Assembly (NCBI RefSeq): GCF_902652685.1
Contig: NZ_CACRUY010000022.1
Coordinates: 1 to 64,000 of the forward strand
Source of the DNA: Mycobacterium sp. Marseille-P9652
GTDB taxonomy: Bacteria; Actinomycetota; Actinomycetes; Mycobacteriales; Mycobacteriaceae
Length of the DNA stretch: 64,000 nt
Direction: 5' to 3'
Within the stretch, counting starts at the first letter, position 1. Each line of letters starts with the position of its first letter. Below the pieces are notes generated by a model that did no database searches, was not told the origin of the DNA, and was given only the letters and a program-made list of their open reading frames with translations. A program made the translations under genes and the position numbers. Shown piece after piece: positions 35,786-43,852 of this stretch.

Positions 35786-38239
35786 GTGGCGATAGATCGC
35801 ATCGCTGATCCGTGGGGAACACGGACGCCCTACGCACCGGGCGCGCGGTGGCCCGAGAGGGTGGACTGCTTCCTCGCCGACGGGGTCACACCCGAGTCGG
35901 TGGACCGGTGGGTGCAGTCGGCGGCCGTGCTGCACTCGAACGGTGACGGCCTGGACATCGCCGTCAAGGACGGCCGGATCGTGGGGGTCCGCGGGCGCGC
36001 CGTCGACCGCGTCAACCACGGCCGCCTCGACCCCAAGGACCTCTTCGGCTGGCAAGCCAACAATTCGCGGGACCGATTGACCACCCCGATGATCCGGGTC
36101 GGCGGCGCCCTCGAGCCGTGCGACTGGGACACGGCGATGGACCGGATCGTGGCGCGCAGCAGGCAACTGCTCGACGACTACGGCCCCGGCTCGATCGGGT
36201 TCTACACCTCGGGGCAGCTGTTCAGCGAGGAGTACTACACGCAGGCGATCATCGCGCACGGGGCCATCGGCACCAATCACGTCGACGGCAATACCCGGTT
36301 GTGCACGGCGACCGCGGCCGAGGCGCTCAAGGAATCGTTCGGCTGCGACGGGCAGCCCGGGTCCTACACCGACGTCGACCACGCCGACGTCATCGCGCTG
36401 TTCGGGCACAACGTGGCCGAGACCCAGACGGTGCTGTGGGCGCGGATGCTCGACCGCCTGGCCGGCGACGCGCCACCGGCGATCGTGTGCGTCGACCCGC
36501 GCCTGACGCCGGTCGCCCGGCACGCGACCGTGCATCTGGCGCCGCTGCCCGGCACCAACGTCGCGTTGATGAACGGCCTCTTGCACGAGATCATCGCCCA
36601 CGACTGGATCGACCGCGACTACATCGACGCGAACACCGTGGGCTTCGACGAGCTGTGCAAGCGGGTCGACGAGTACCCGCCCGAGCGGGCGGCCGAGATC
36701 TGCGACGTCGACGCCGACGACATCCGTGAGGCGGCGCGCCTGATCGGCGACGCGCGGCGCCTGCTGTCCACCGTGCTGCAGGGCTTCTACCAGTCCCACC
36801 AGGCGACGGCGGCGGCGGTGCAGGTCAACAACATTCACCTGATCCGCGGCATGCTCGGCAAGCCGGGCTGCGGCGTGCTGCAGATGAACGGGCAGCCGAC
36901 GGCGGAGAACACCCGGGAGTGCGGCGCCGACGGCGACCTGCCCGCGTTCCGCAACTGGGCCAACGACAAGCACATTGCCGACCTGGCGGCCGTATGGAAC
37001 CTCGAGCCCCTGCAGATCCCCCACTACGCGTCGCCGACGCATGCGATGCAGATGTTCCGCTTCGCCGAGGAGGGCACGCTGCGGATGCTCTGGGTCACGG
37101 CCACCAATCCCGCCGTGTCGCTGCCGGAACTGGCGCGGATCCGCGACATTCTGTCGCAGGAGCGGTTGTTCCTCGTCGTCGAGGACATCTTCCTGACCGA
37201 GACCGCCGAGCTGGCCGACGTGGTGCTGCCCGCCGCGGCATGGGGCGAGAAGACCGGCACGTTCACCAACGTCGACCGCACCGTGCACCTGTCCGAAAAG
37301 GCCGTGGAGCCACCGGGATCCGCGCGCTCCGACCTCGACATCTTCCTCGACTACGCCCGCCGGATGGGCTTCCGCGACAAGGACGGCCGGCCCCTGCCGG
37401 CCTGGACCGACCCGGAGTCGGCGTTCGAGGCGTGGAAGAAGTGCAGCGCCGGCCGGCCGTGCGACTACACGGGATTGACCTACGAGAAGCTGCGCGGCGG
37501 CAGCGGAATCCAGTGGCCCTGCAACGACGAGAACCCCGACGGGACCGAACGGCTGTACGCCGACGGGAAGTTCTGGGCGCATCCCGAGTACTGCGAGGAG
37601 TACGGGAAGGACCTGATCACCGGCGCCCCGTTGCAGCCCGACGAGTACCGATCCCTGAACCCGGACGGCAAGGGCATCATCAGGGCCGCCCAGTACCTTC
37701 CCCCGCACGAGCGGCCCGGGCCCGAGTTCCCGTTCGCGCTCATCACCGGCCGGACGGTCTACCACTTCCACACCCGCACGAAAACCGCTCGGGCTCAACA
37801 ACTTCAGGACGCCGCGCCCGAGGTGTGGGTCGAGGTCTCGCAGGGCGACGCGGGCCGCCTGGGCATCCGCGAGGGCGATCGGGTGGAGGTGACCACTCCG
37901 CGCGGCGCCATCACCTGCGCCGCCCGGATTTGCGGAATCCGCGACGGTGTGGTGTTCGTCCCGTTCCACTACGGCTACTGGGACATCGCCGGTGATGGGC
38001 ACCACCGCGCCGCCAATGAGCTCACGCTCACCGACTGGGACCCGGCGTCCAAGCAGCCGATCTTCAAGACCGGCGCGGCCAGGCTCGCGAAGGCGCCCGA
38101 CCGGGATGGGCGGCGGGCCGCAGGTTTCGCCCCCGCGCCGACGACCACGGCCTCCGCGCCGGTGAACGGTTCGGCGCCCGCGACGGCGCGCGCCGCGGCG
38201 GCCGGGGTCACGGAAGCCGTGTATGGAGACTCGCCGTGA
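35786..38239 (+). CDS. Molybdopterin oxidoreductase lacking the N-terminal [4Fe-4S] cysteines
   Basis: 817 residues of the DMSO-reductase family (NasA/NarB/formate-dehydrogenase branch). The Mo ligand is expected at C173 in DGNTRLCTATAAEAL. Further cofactor segments are visible (ADVIALFGHNVAET, VCVDPRLTPVARHA, GKPGCGVLQMNGQPT, ADVVLPAAAWGEKTGTFTNVDR), and the C-terminal cap contains LITGRTVYHFHTRTKTAR. Relatives start with a Cys-x2-Cys-x3-Cys motif and a distant fourth Cys for a [4Fe-4S] cluster. Here those sites read A47, H50, D54 and D82 (AAVLHSNGDG, GRLDPK), so the cluster is absent. No Tat signal: cytoplasmic. GTG start without a clear ribosome site. The next gene overlaps its stop by 4 bp. 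Substrate unknown. Confidence 0.9.
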   Translation: MAIDRIADPWGTRTPYAPGARWPERVDCFLADGVTPESVDRWVQSAAVLHSNGDGLDIAVKDGRIVGVRGRAVDRVNHGRLDPKDLFGWQANNSRDRLTTPMIRVGGALEPCDWDTAMDRIVARSRQLLDDYGPGSIGFYTSGQLFSEEYYTQAIIAHGAIGTNHVDGNTRLCTATAAEALKESFGCDGQPGSYTDVDHADVIALFGHNVAETQTVLWARMLDRLAGDAPPAIVCVDPRLTPVARHATVHLAPLPGTNVALMNGLLHEIIAHDWIDRDYIDANTVGFDELCKRVDEYPPERAAEICDVDADDIREAARLIGDARRLLSTVLQGFYQSHQATAAAVQVNNIHLIRGMLGKPGCGVLQMNGQPTAENTRECGADGDLPAFRNWANDKHIADLAAVWNLEPLQIPHYASPTHAMQMFRFAEEGTLRMLWVTATNPAVSLPELARIRDILSQERLFLVVEDIFLTETAELADVVLPAAAWGEKTGTFTNVDRTVHLSEKAVEPPGSARSDLDIFLDYARRMGFRDKDGRPLPAWTDPESAFEAWKKCSAGRPCDYTGLTYEKLRGGSGIQWPCNDENPDGTERLYADGKFWAHPEYCEEYGKDLITGAPLQPDEYRSLNPDGKGIIRAAQYLPPHERPGPEFPFALITGRTVYHFHTRTKTARAQQLQDAAPEVWVEVSQGDAGRLGIREGDRVEVTTPRGAITCAARICGIRDGVVFVPFHYGYWDIAGDGHHRAANELTLTDWDPASKQPIFKTGAARLAKAPDRDGRRAAGFAPAPTTTASAPVNGSAPATARAAAAGVTEAVYGDSP

Positions 38240-38715
38240 AGCTGAAGATGGCGATCCGGGAGCTGCACCGTTCCGAGCGCAGGCTGGCTCACCGCCTCAA
38301 CGTGGTCGCCGCGCGGCACCACAGCGACCAGGACATCTGCCACCTGGCGCGGGACCTGGCGGGCTGGTCACAGCAGCACCTTGGCGAGCTCGCCGCGCAC
38401 GGCCGCCACTACGGCCTGCGTCTGTCCGCCCGTCCGCGCACCCGCCCGGTCACCGGCCCGGTGCAGTCGCGCGCGAGCGACCTGCTGCGACACCGCCCGG
38501 AACCGGGGTTGATCCTCCTGGCCGACTTGCGGCGCATCCACCGGATTGCCGCCGGGGTGTCGCTGGACTGGGAATTGCTCGCCCAGGCCGCGCAGGCCGC
38601 GAAGGACACCGAACTGCTCAGCCTCGCCGCACGCTGCCATCCGGAGACGCTGCGCCAGATGCGCTGGGCCAACGCGATGCTGAAGGACCTCTCCCCGCAG
38701 ATCCTGCTGAACTGA
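38236..38715 (+). CDS. Small four-helix (ferritin-like) protein coupled to the Mo enzyme
   Basis: 159 residues from GTG 38236, overlapping the oxidoreductase stop in a GTGA. The N-terminal half is helical and rich in Glu/His: ELHRSERRLAHRLNVVAARHH, then HLARDLAGWSQQHLGELAAHGRHYG. The spacing of Glu and His on successive helices resembles ferritin-like or haemerythrin-like metal-binding bundles. The second half is also helical and lacks Cys. It may be an electron-transfer or maturation partner of the Mo enzyme. No family assigned with certainty. Confidence 0.75.
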   Translation: MKLKMAIRELHRSERRLAHRLNVVAARHHSDQDICHLARDLAGWSQQHLGELAAHGRHYGLRLSARPRTRPVTGPVQSRASDLLRHRPEPGLILLADLRRIHRIAAGVSLDWELLAQAAQAAKDTELLSLAARCHPETLRQMRWANAMLKDLSPQILLN

Positions 38716-38743
38716 CGTCGGCGAAACAGACCGGGACGAACAC

Positions 38744-38770
38744 GGTGGCCGGATGGACCATCCGGCCACC
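38744..38770. terminator. Perfect palindromic hairpin between convergent genes
   Basis: GGTGGCCGGATGG (38744-38756) and CCATCCGGCCACC (38758-38770) pair perfectly around one central base, giving an 11-bp stem with a 5-nt loop. It lies between the ferritin-like gene (+) and cynS (-), without a T-tract, so it fits a U-poor bidirectional terminator. The rest of 38716-38855 shows nothing else. Confidence 0.6.
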
Positions 38771-38855
38771 GCACCCTCATCGCCTCCTCATCGCCAGTGT
38801 GACACGTGCACAGCGAACAGTCACTTCACCGGACGCGTCGCGGGATCGACCGGTA

Positions 38856-39323
38856 TCACGGCTGCGGGTCGGCGTCGGCCGTAACCCACTGGTAGGGAAG
38901 GAACTTGCCGTCGAAGGTCACCACCACCCGGTCGCCGGACGGGTGCGACTTTTTCTTGAGGTCCACGCTGAAATTGATCGCACTCATGATGCCGTCACCG
39001 AATTGCTCGTGGATCAGCTCCTTGATGGCGCCGCCGTAGACCTGCAGCGCCTCGTAGAAGCGGTAGATGGTCGGGTCGGTGGGGACTGCGGTCGGCAGCC
39101 CACCCCGCATGGGGGGTGCCGCCAGGACCGCGACGGCCGACTCGTCGAGCTCGAGCATCCGCACGAGGATCGCGCCCAGCTCGGCGGGTATGGGGTGCTG
39201 ACCGAGCAGGGCCGACGTGGTCCACACCACCGGCCTGCCGACGGCGTCGGCAAGCTGCTGCCAGGTCAACCCGAGGCGCAGGCGGGCGAGGACGATCTGT
39301 TCGGTGAGCTGATTTCTGTCCAT
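38856..39323 (-). CDS. cynS: Cyanate hydratase (cyanase)
   Basis: 155 residues. Cyanase converts cyanate and bicarbonate to ammonia and CO2 as a decamer. The catalytic residues R88, E91 and S114 (YRFYEALQVYGGAIKE, DGIMSAINF) have the same spacing as R96, E99 and S122 of the E. coli enzyme. The N-terminal ~80 residues form the helical POU-like domain (ARLRLGLTWQQLADAVGRPVVW). A TAGCAT -10 candidate lies 9 nt before the ATG. No CynR regulator, CynT carbonic anhydrase or CynX transporter is adjacent. Confidence 0.95.
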   Translation of the reverse strand: MDRNQLTEQIVLARLRLGLTWQQLADAVGRPVVWTTSALLGQHPIPAELGAILVRMLELDESAVAVLAAPPMRGGLPTAVPTDPTIYRFYEALQVYGGAIKELIHEQFGDGIMSAINFSVDLKKKSHPSGDRVVVTFDGKFLPYQWVTADADPQP

Positions 39324-39376
39324 CGCCCAAGCATGCTACGACTCCGCAAGGCCGCCAAGACCTTTCGGCGCGACGA

Positions 39377-39892
39377 TCACCACCGCCCGTGGTGGACGAC
39401 CTCGGCGAACGGCCGCCGGTTCGGCTTGCGGATCGGGGCCAGCGGGCGGTCGGCGGGATAGCCGAGGCCGAGCAGGAAGGCCACCAGATAGCCGTCGGGG
39501 ACGCCGAGGATGGCGCGCGCCCTGTCCTGATCCCCGACCGATGAATGGCCGGTCCCGATCCCGAGGTCGGTCGCGGCGATCATCATCGCCATGGTGGCCT
39601 GACCGACGTCGTAGTTGTCGGTGATCACCCGGCGCTCGTCGGGCGGCGTCGGCACCACGATGGCGATCGCGGCCGCGGCGGACGCGATGTGGCCGGCCCC
39701 CTGCCAGACGGTGGACAGCTCCCGCAGCTGGGCCCGGTCGGTGACGATCACGAAGTCCCACGGCTGGCGGTTCTTCGCCGAGGGCGCCCGCCACCCGGCC
39801 TCGGCGATGCGGTTCAGGTCCGCCTCGGGGATCGGGTCCGGCGTGTACTGCCGGACATTGCGCCGGGCCAGAATCGCGTCCCAGGCTTCCAT
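39377..39892 (-). CDS. Nitroreductase-family FMN oxidoreductase
   Basis: 171 residues from ATG 39892; upstream reading to 40060 is not supported. FMN-binding RRNVRQYTPDPIPEADL at the start, PSAKNRQPWDFVIV around residue 40 and the glycine-rich TDLGIGTGHSSVG near residue 115 are typical of small nitroreductases. It would use NAD(P)H to reduce nitro or quinone compounds, or halogenated or iodinated substrates. The HD hydrolase ends 17 bp upstream on this strand, so the two are co-transcribed. Confidence 0.88.
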   Translation of the reverse strand: MEAWDAILARRNVRQYTPDPIPEADLNRIAEAGWRAPSAKNRQPWDFVIVTDRAQLRELSTVWQGAGHIASAAAAIAIVVPTPPDERRVITDNYDVGQATMAMMIAATDLGIGTGHSSVGDQDRARAILGVPDGYLVAFLLGLGYPADRPLAPIRKPNRRPFAEVVHHGRW

Positions 39893-39909
39893 TTCGGTCC
39901 CGCCTCTCG

Positions 39910-40506
39910 CTAGTCGTCGCCGATTTCCCGCCCCAGCGCGTCGATCACGTCGCTCAACTCGCCGACCATCCAGCTGTCGGTGCGCCTGCGGAACACCTCC
40001 AGCAGGGAGCGGTAGTACCACAGGTGATCCTCCGGGTCCTGTGTGCTGAACCGCCGCCACACCGCGTCCCCGTGCGCGCGCAGGTCTCGCAGGATCGCGC
40101 GCGCATTGTCGAGCTTATCGGCCAGCGACACCAGCACGGTCGCGTCGGACGCCTCGCCGAGGTGGCGCACGTAGGCCTCCTTGCGCGGCCGCCACGGCGG
40201 CTTCGGCGTCTCGAAGCTGTCGCTGCACTCTTCGACGATGGTCGCGACGCCGGCGCCGAACTTCCGTGCGATCTCGTCGAGCGTTGGCCGGCCGCCCTGG
40301 TCCTCGGCCGCGTCGTGCAGCAGTGCGGCGATGGCCTGCGTCTCGGTGCCGCCGTCCTCGATGACCAAGCCGGCGACGGACAACAGGTGCCCGATGTAGG
40401 GCACGTCGCTCGCCTTGCGCGTTTGCCCGGCGTGCTTGTCGGTCGCATAGCGCAGCGCCTCGGTGAACTTCGGTGTCAGGCGCTCCGACGACGTCCGCTC
40501 GGCCAT
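39910..40506 (-). CDS. HD-domain hydrolase, small (p)ppGpp-hydrolase-like
   Basis: 198 residues. Metal-binding HD motifs in order: HAGQTRKASDVPYIGHLLSVAG (first His), ALLHDAAED (HD pair, about residue 63), and SLADKLDNARAI (distal Asp). This last motif is close to LADRLHNMRT of SpoT, so hydrolysis of (p)ppGpp or a related pyrophosphate nucleotide is a reasonable guess (SAH/MESH1-like). No synthetase domain. GGAGG 4 nt before the ATG. Divergent from recC. Confidence 0.82.
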   Translation of the reverse strand: MAERTSSERLTPKFTEALRYATDKHAGQTRKASDVPYIGHLLSVAGLVIEDGGTETQAIAALLHDAAEDQGGRPTLDEIARKFGAGVATIVEECSDSFETPKPPWRPRKEAYVRHLGEASDATVLVSLADKLDNARAILRDLRAHGDAVWRRFSTQDPEDHLWYYRSLLEVFRRRTDSWMVGELSDVIDALGREIGDD

Positions 40507-40549
40507 GCCGCCTCCAGGTGTCGGTGTCAGGGTCTATCGTGGCACCGCA

Positions 40550-43500
40550 ATGGCGCTTCATCTCCACCGTGCCGAGCGCACCGATCTCCTTGCCGACGGC
40601 CTCGGCGCTCTACTGGCCGAACCCCTGCCGGATCCGTTCGCCGAGGAACTTGTGCTGGTGCCGGCGCGCGGCGTCGAACGCTGGCTGAGCCAGCGGCTCT
40701 CGCACGTCCTCGGGCGTCGTGAGCGCAGCCCGGGCGGCGACGGCGTCTGCGCTGGGGTGGTGTTTCGCAGCCCGGCCTCGCTGATCTCCGAGCTGTCCGG
40801 GACCGCCGCCGACGACGACCCGTGGGCGCCCGAGGCGCTGGCCTGGCCGCTGCTCGAGGTCATCGACTGCTCGCTGGGCGAACCCTGGTGCCGCACCCTG
40901 GCGACCCACCTGGGGCACTTCGACACCGGGCCCGAGGCCGAATTGCGCCGGGGCAGAAGGTATTCGGTGGCGCGCCGGCTGGCCGGCATCTTCGCGTCGT
41001 ACGCCCGCCAGCGCCCGCAGCTGCTGGCCGACTGGCTGGCCGGCAACACGGACGGCCTTGACAGCGACCTGGCCTGGCAGCCCGAGCTGTGGCGCGCGGT
41101 CGCCGCCGTCATCCCCGCCGATCCCCCGCACGTCCGCCACGAGAAGACGGTCGCCCGCCTGCGCGAGGGCCCGGCCGACCTGCCCGCGCGGCTGTCGCTG
41201 TTCGGGCACACCCGCCTGGCGCGCACCGACGTCGAACTGCTCGAGGCCTTGTCGGTGCACCACGACCTGCATCTGTGGCTGCCCCACCCCAGCGACGACC
41301 TGTGGCGGGGCCTGGCCGGCGTTCACGGCGCCGTCCCGCGATCCGCCGACGACCGCCGACGCGCCGCGCGCCATCCGCTGCTGCAGACCCTCGGCCGGGA
41401 CCTGCGCGAGCTGCAGCGCGCGCTGCCGGCCTGCCCGGCCACCGACGAGTGCCTGAGCCTCGACGCCGGCGCGGCCGGGCCGGCCACGTTGCTCGGCTGG
41501 CTGCAGTCGGACATCGCCGCCAACGCGGTCCGGCCGGCGGGCCGGGAGCTGGCGGACGGCGACCGGTCGGTGCAGGTGCACAGCTGCCACGGGGCCGCGC
41601 GTCAGGTCGACGTGCTGCGCGAAGTGCTGCTCGGGCTGCTCGAGGACGACCCGACGCTCGAGCCCCGCGACATCGTCGTGATGTGCCCGGACATCGAGTC
41701 CTACGCCCCGTTGATCGTCGCCGCCTTCGGGCTGGGCGAGCTGGCCGGCGAGGGCCACCCGGCGCACCGGCTGCGGGTCCGCCTGGCCGACCGCTCGCCC
41801 ACGCAGACCAACCCGCTGCTGGGCGTGGCCACCGAGCTGCTCGGCATCGCCGGCAGCCGCTCCACCGCTACGGGGCTGCTCAACCTCGCCCAGGCCGCGC
41901 CCGTGCGGGCGCGGTTCGGGTTCACCGACGACGACCTCGACGCGATCACGGCGTGGGTGCGCGAGTCGGGCATCCGCTGGGGCTTCGACTCCGAACAGCG
42001 GGCGCCGTACGGGCTCGGCCACATCCTGCACAACACCTGGCGTTTCGGACTCGACCGCGTCCTCACGGGGGTCGCGATGTCCGACGACTCGCAGGCGTGG
42101 CTCGGCACCGCGCTGCCCCTCGACGACGTGGGCAGCAACAGGGTGGAGCTGGCCGGGCGATTGGCCGAATACGTCGCGCGGGTCCAGCGCGTGGTCGGCG
42201 CACTCGAGGGCCCCCGGCCGCTGACCGCGTGGATCGACGCGCTCGCCGATGGAGTCGAGGCGCTCACCTGTGTCGGCGACGACGACGCCTGGCAACCCGG
42301 ACAACTGCGGCGGGAGTTCGCAAACGTGTTGGAGGAGGCGGGTTCCCGTTCCGCCACGGTGCTGCGACTGCCCGACGCTCGCGCGCTGTTGGCGGGGCAC
42401 CTGGCCGGGCGTCCGACGCGGGCGAACTTCCGCACCGGCACCATGACGGTCTGCACGATGGTGCCGATGCGTTCCGTCCCGCACCGGGTGGTCTGCCTGC
42501 TCGGCCTCGACGACGGTGTGTTCCCCCGGATCAACCGCGCCGACGGTGACGACGCGCTGGCGCGGGCGCCGATGACCGGCGAGCGCGACATCCGTTCGGA
42601 AGACCGGCAATTGCTGCTCGACGCCATCTGCGCGGCCAGCGAGACGCTGGTGATCACCTACACGGGTGCGGACGAGCACACGGGCCATCGCCGTCCGCCC
42701 GCCGTGCCGCTGTCCGAGGCGCTCGACGCCCTCGACCGCACGACGTGCGGTCCGGTGCGTGAGCGCGTCGTGGTGCGGCACCCCTTGCAGCCGTTCGACA
42801 TTCGTAACGTCACCGCCGGTGCGCTGATACCGGGCCGGCCCTTCACCTTCGATCCGACGGCCCTGGTCGCCGCCGAGGCGGCCGCGGGCGACCGGCGCGC
42901 GACGCGTCCGTTCTTCGCCGAACCACTCCCGCCCCCGCCGCGCGACGACGTCGCGCTCACCGACCTGCTGGCCTTCTTCAAGGATCCGGTCAAGGGCTTC
43001 TTCCGCGCCCTGGAGTACCTGCTGCCCTCGGAGGTCGAGGACCTCGACGACGAGATGCCGGTCGAGATCGACAATCTCGAGGAGTGGACGGTCGGCGACC
43101 GCATGCTGCGCGACATGCTGCGGGGCATGCACCCCGACACCGCCGCCAACGCCGAGTGGCGGCGGGGCACGCTGCCGCCCGGCCGGCTGGGGATGCGCAA
43201 GGCCGTCGAGATCCGCGACCAGGCCGCCGATTTGGCGCGCGCGGCGCTGCAGCACCGGCGCCCCGACCCCGACGCGTACGACGTCGACGTCCCCCTGACA
43301 GACGGCCGCCGGCTCACCGGGACGGTGACCCCCGTCTTCGACGGTCGCACGGTCTCGGTCACCTATTCGAAGTTGGGCGGCAAGCACCTGATCCAGGCGT
43401 GGATCCCCCTGCTCGCGCTGGCCGCCGCCAGGCCGGGACGCGACTGGACGGCGCTGTGCATCGGGCGCGCCAGGAACAACCACCGCATCGACCAGCGACT

Positions 43501-43852
43501 GCTCGCGGCGCCCCCGGATGCCGTCGAGGCGCTGCGCGACCTGGTGCGCCTCTACGACGCCGGCCGCCGCGAGCCGCTGCCGCTGCCGGTCAGGACGTCG
43601 TTCGCCTGGGCCGAGGCGCGGCACTGCGGCGGTGATCCGCGCCGGGCGGCGGACTGGCGGTGGCATTCCCAGCGCAACTTCCACGGCGAGGACGCCGAGC
43701 CCGCGCACGAAAGGGTCTGGGGCAGAAGGGCTCCCATCAGTGTCCTGCTGGGCGCGCCGCATCCGGGCGAGGAGTGCGACGGCGACGACACCCGGCTGGG
43801 CGCGCTTGCCGCGCGGTTGTGGCTGCCGCTGCTGCGCGCGGAGGTGCGCTGA
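40550..43852 (+). CDS. recC: Exodeoxyribonuclease V gamma subunit RecC
   Basis: 1100 residues (M. tuberculosis 1097) from ATG 40550. RecC is an inactive helicase/nuclease that recognises Chi and threads the 3' strand. The start MALHLHRAERTDLLADGL and internal SCHGAARQVDVLREVLLGLL are typical, and the C-terminal inactive nuclease fold contains DLLAFFKDPVKGFFRALEY. A TATCGT -10 candidate (40535-40540) lies 9 nt upstream. Its stop overlaps the recB ATG by one base (TGATG). Confidence 0.96.
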   Translation: MALHLHRAERTDLLADGLGALLAEPLPDPFAEELVLVPARGVERWLSQRLSHVLGRRERSPGGDGVCAGVVFRSPASLISELSGTAADDDPWAPEALAWPLLEVIDCSLGEPWCRTLATHLGHFDTGPEAELRRGRRYSVARRLAGIFASYARQRPQLLADWLAGNTDGLDSDLAWQPELWRAVAAVIPADPPHVRHEKTVARLREGPADLPARLSLFGHTRLARTDVELLEALSVHHDLHLWLPHPSDDLWRGLAGVHGAVPRSADDRRRAARHPLLQTLGRDLRELQRALPACPATDECLSLDAGAAGPATLLGWLQSDIAANAVRPAGRELADGDRSVQVHSCHGAARQVDVLREVLLGLLEDDPTLEPRDIVVMCPDIESYAPLIVAAFGLGELAGEGHPAHRLRVRLADRSPTQTNPLLGVATELLGIAGSRSTATGLLNLAQAAPVRARFGFTDDDLDAITAWVRESGIRWGFDSEQRAPYGLGHILHNTWRFGLDRVLTGVAMSDDSQAWLGTALPLDDVGSNRVELAGRLAEYVARVQRVVGALEGPRPLTAWIDALADGVEALTCVGDDDAWQPGQLRREFANVLEEAGSRSATVLRLPDARALLAGHLAGRPTRANFRTGTMTVCTMVPMRSVPHRVVCLLGLDDGVFPRINRADGDDALARAPMTGERDIRSEDRQLLLDAICAASETLVITYTGADEHTGHRRPPAVPLSEALDALDRTTCGPVRERVVVRHPLQPFDIRNVTAGALIPGRPFTFDPTALVAAEAAAGDRRATRPFFAEPLPPPPRDDVALTDLLAFFKDPVKGFFRALEYLLPSEVEDLDDEMPVEIDNLEEWTVGDRMLRDMLRGMHPDTAANAEWRRGTLPPGRLGMRKAVEIRDQAADLARAALQHRRPDPDAYDVDVPLTDGRRLTGTVTPVFDGRTVSVTYSKLGGKHLIQAWIPLLALAAARPGRDWTALCIGRARNNHRIDQRLLAAPPDAVEALRDLVRLYDAGRREPLPLPVRTSFAWAEARHCGGDPRRAADWRWHSQRNFHGEDAEPAHERVWGRRAPISVLLGAPHPGEECDGDDTRLGALAARLWLPLLRAEVR

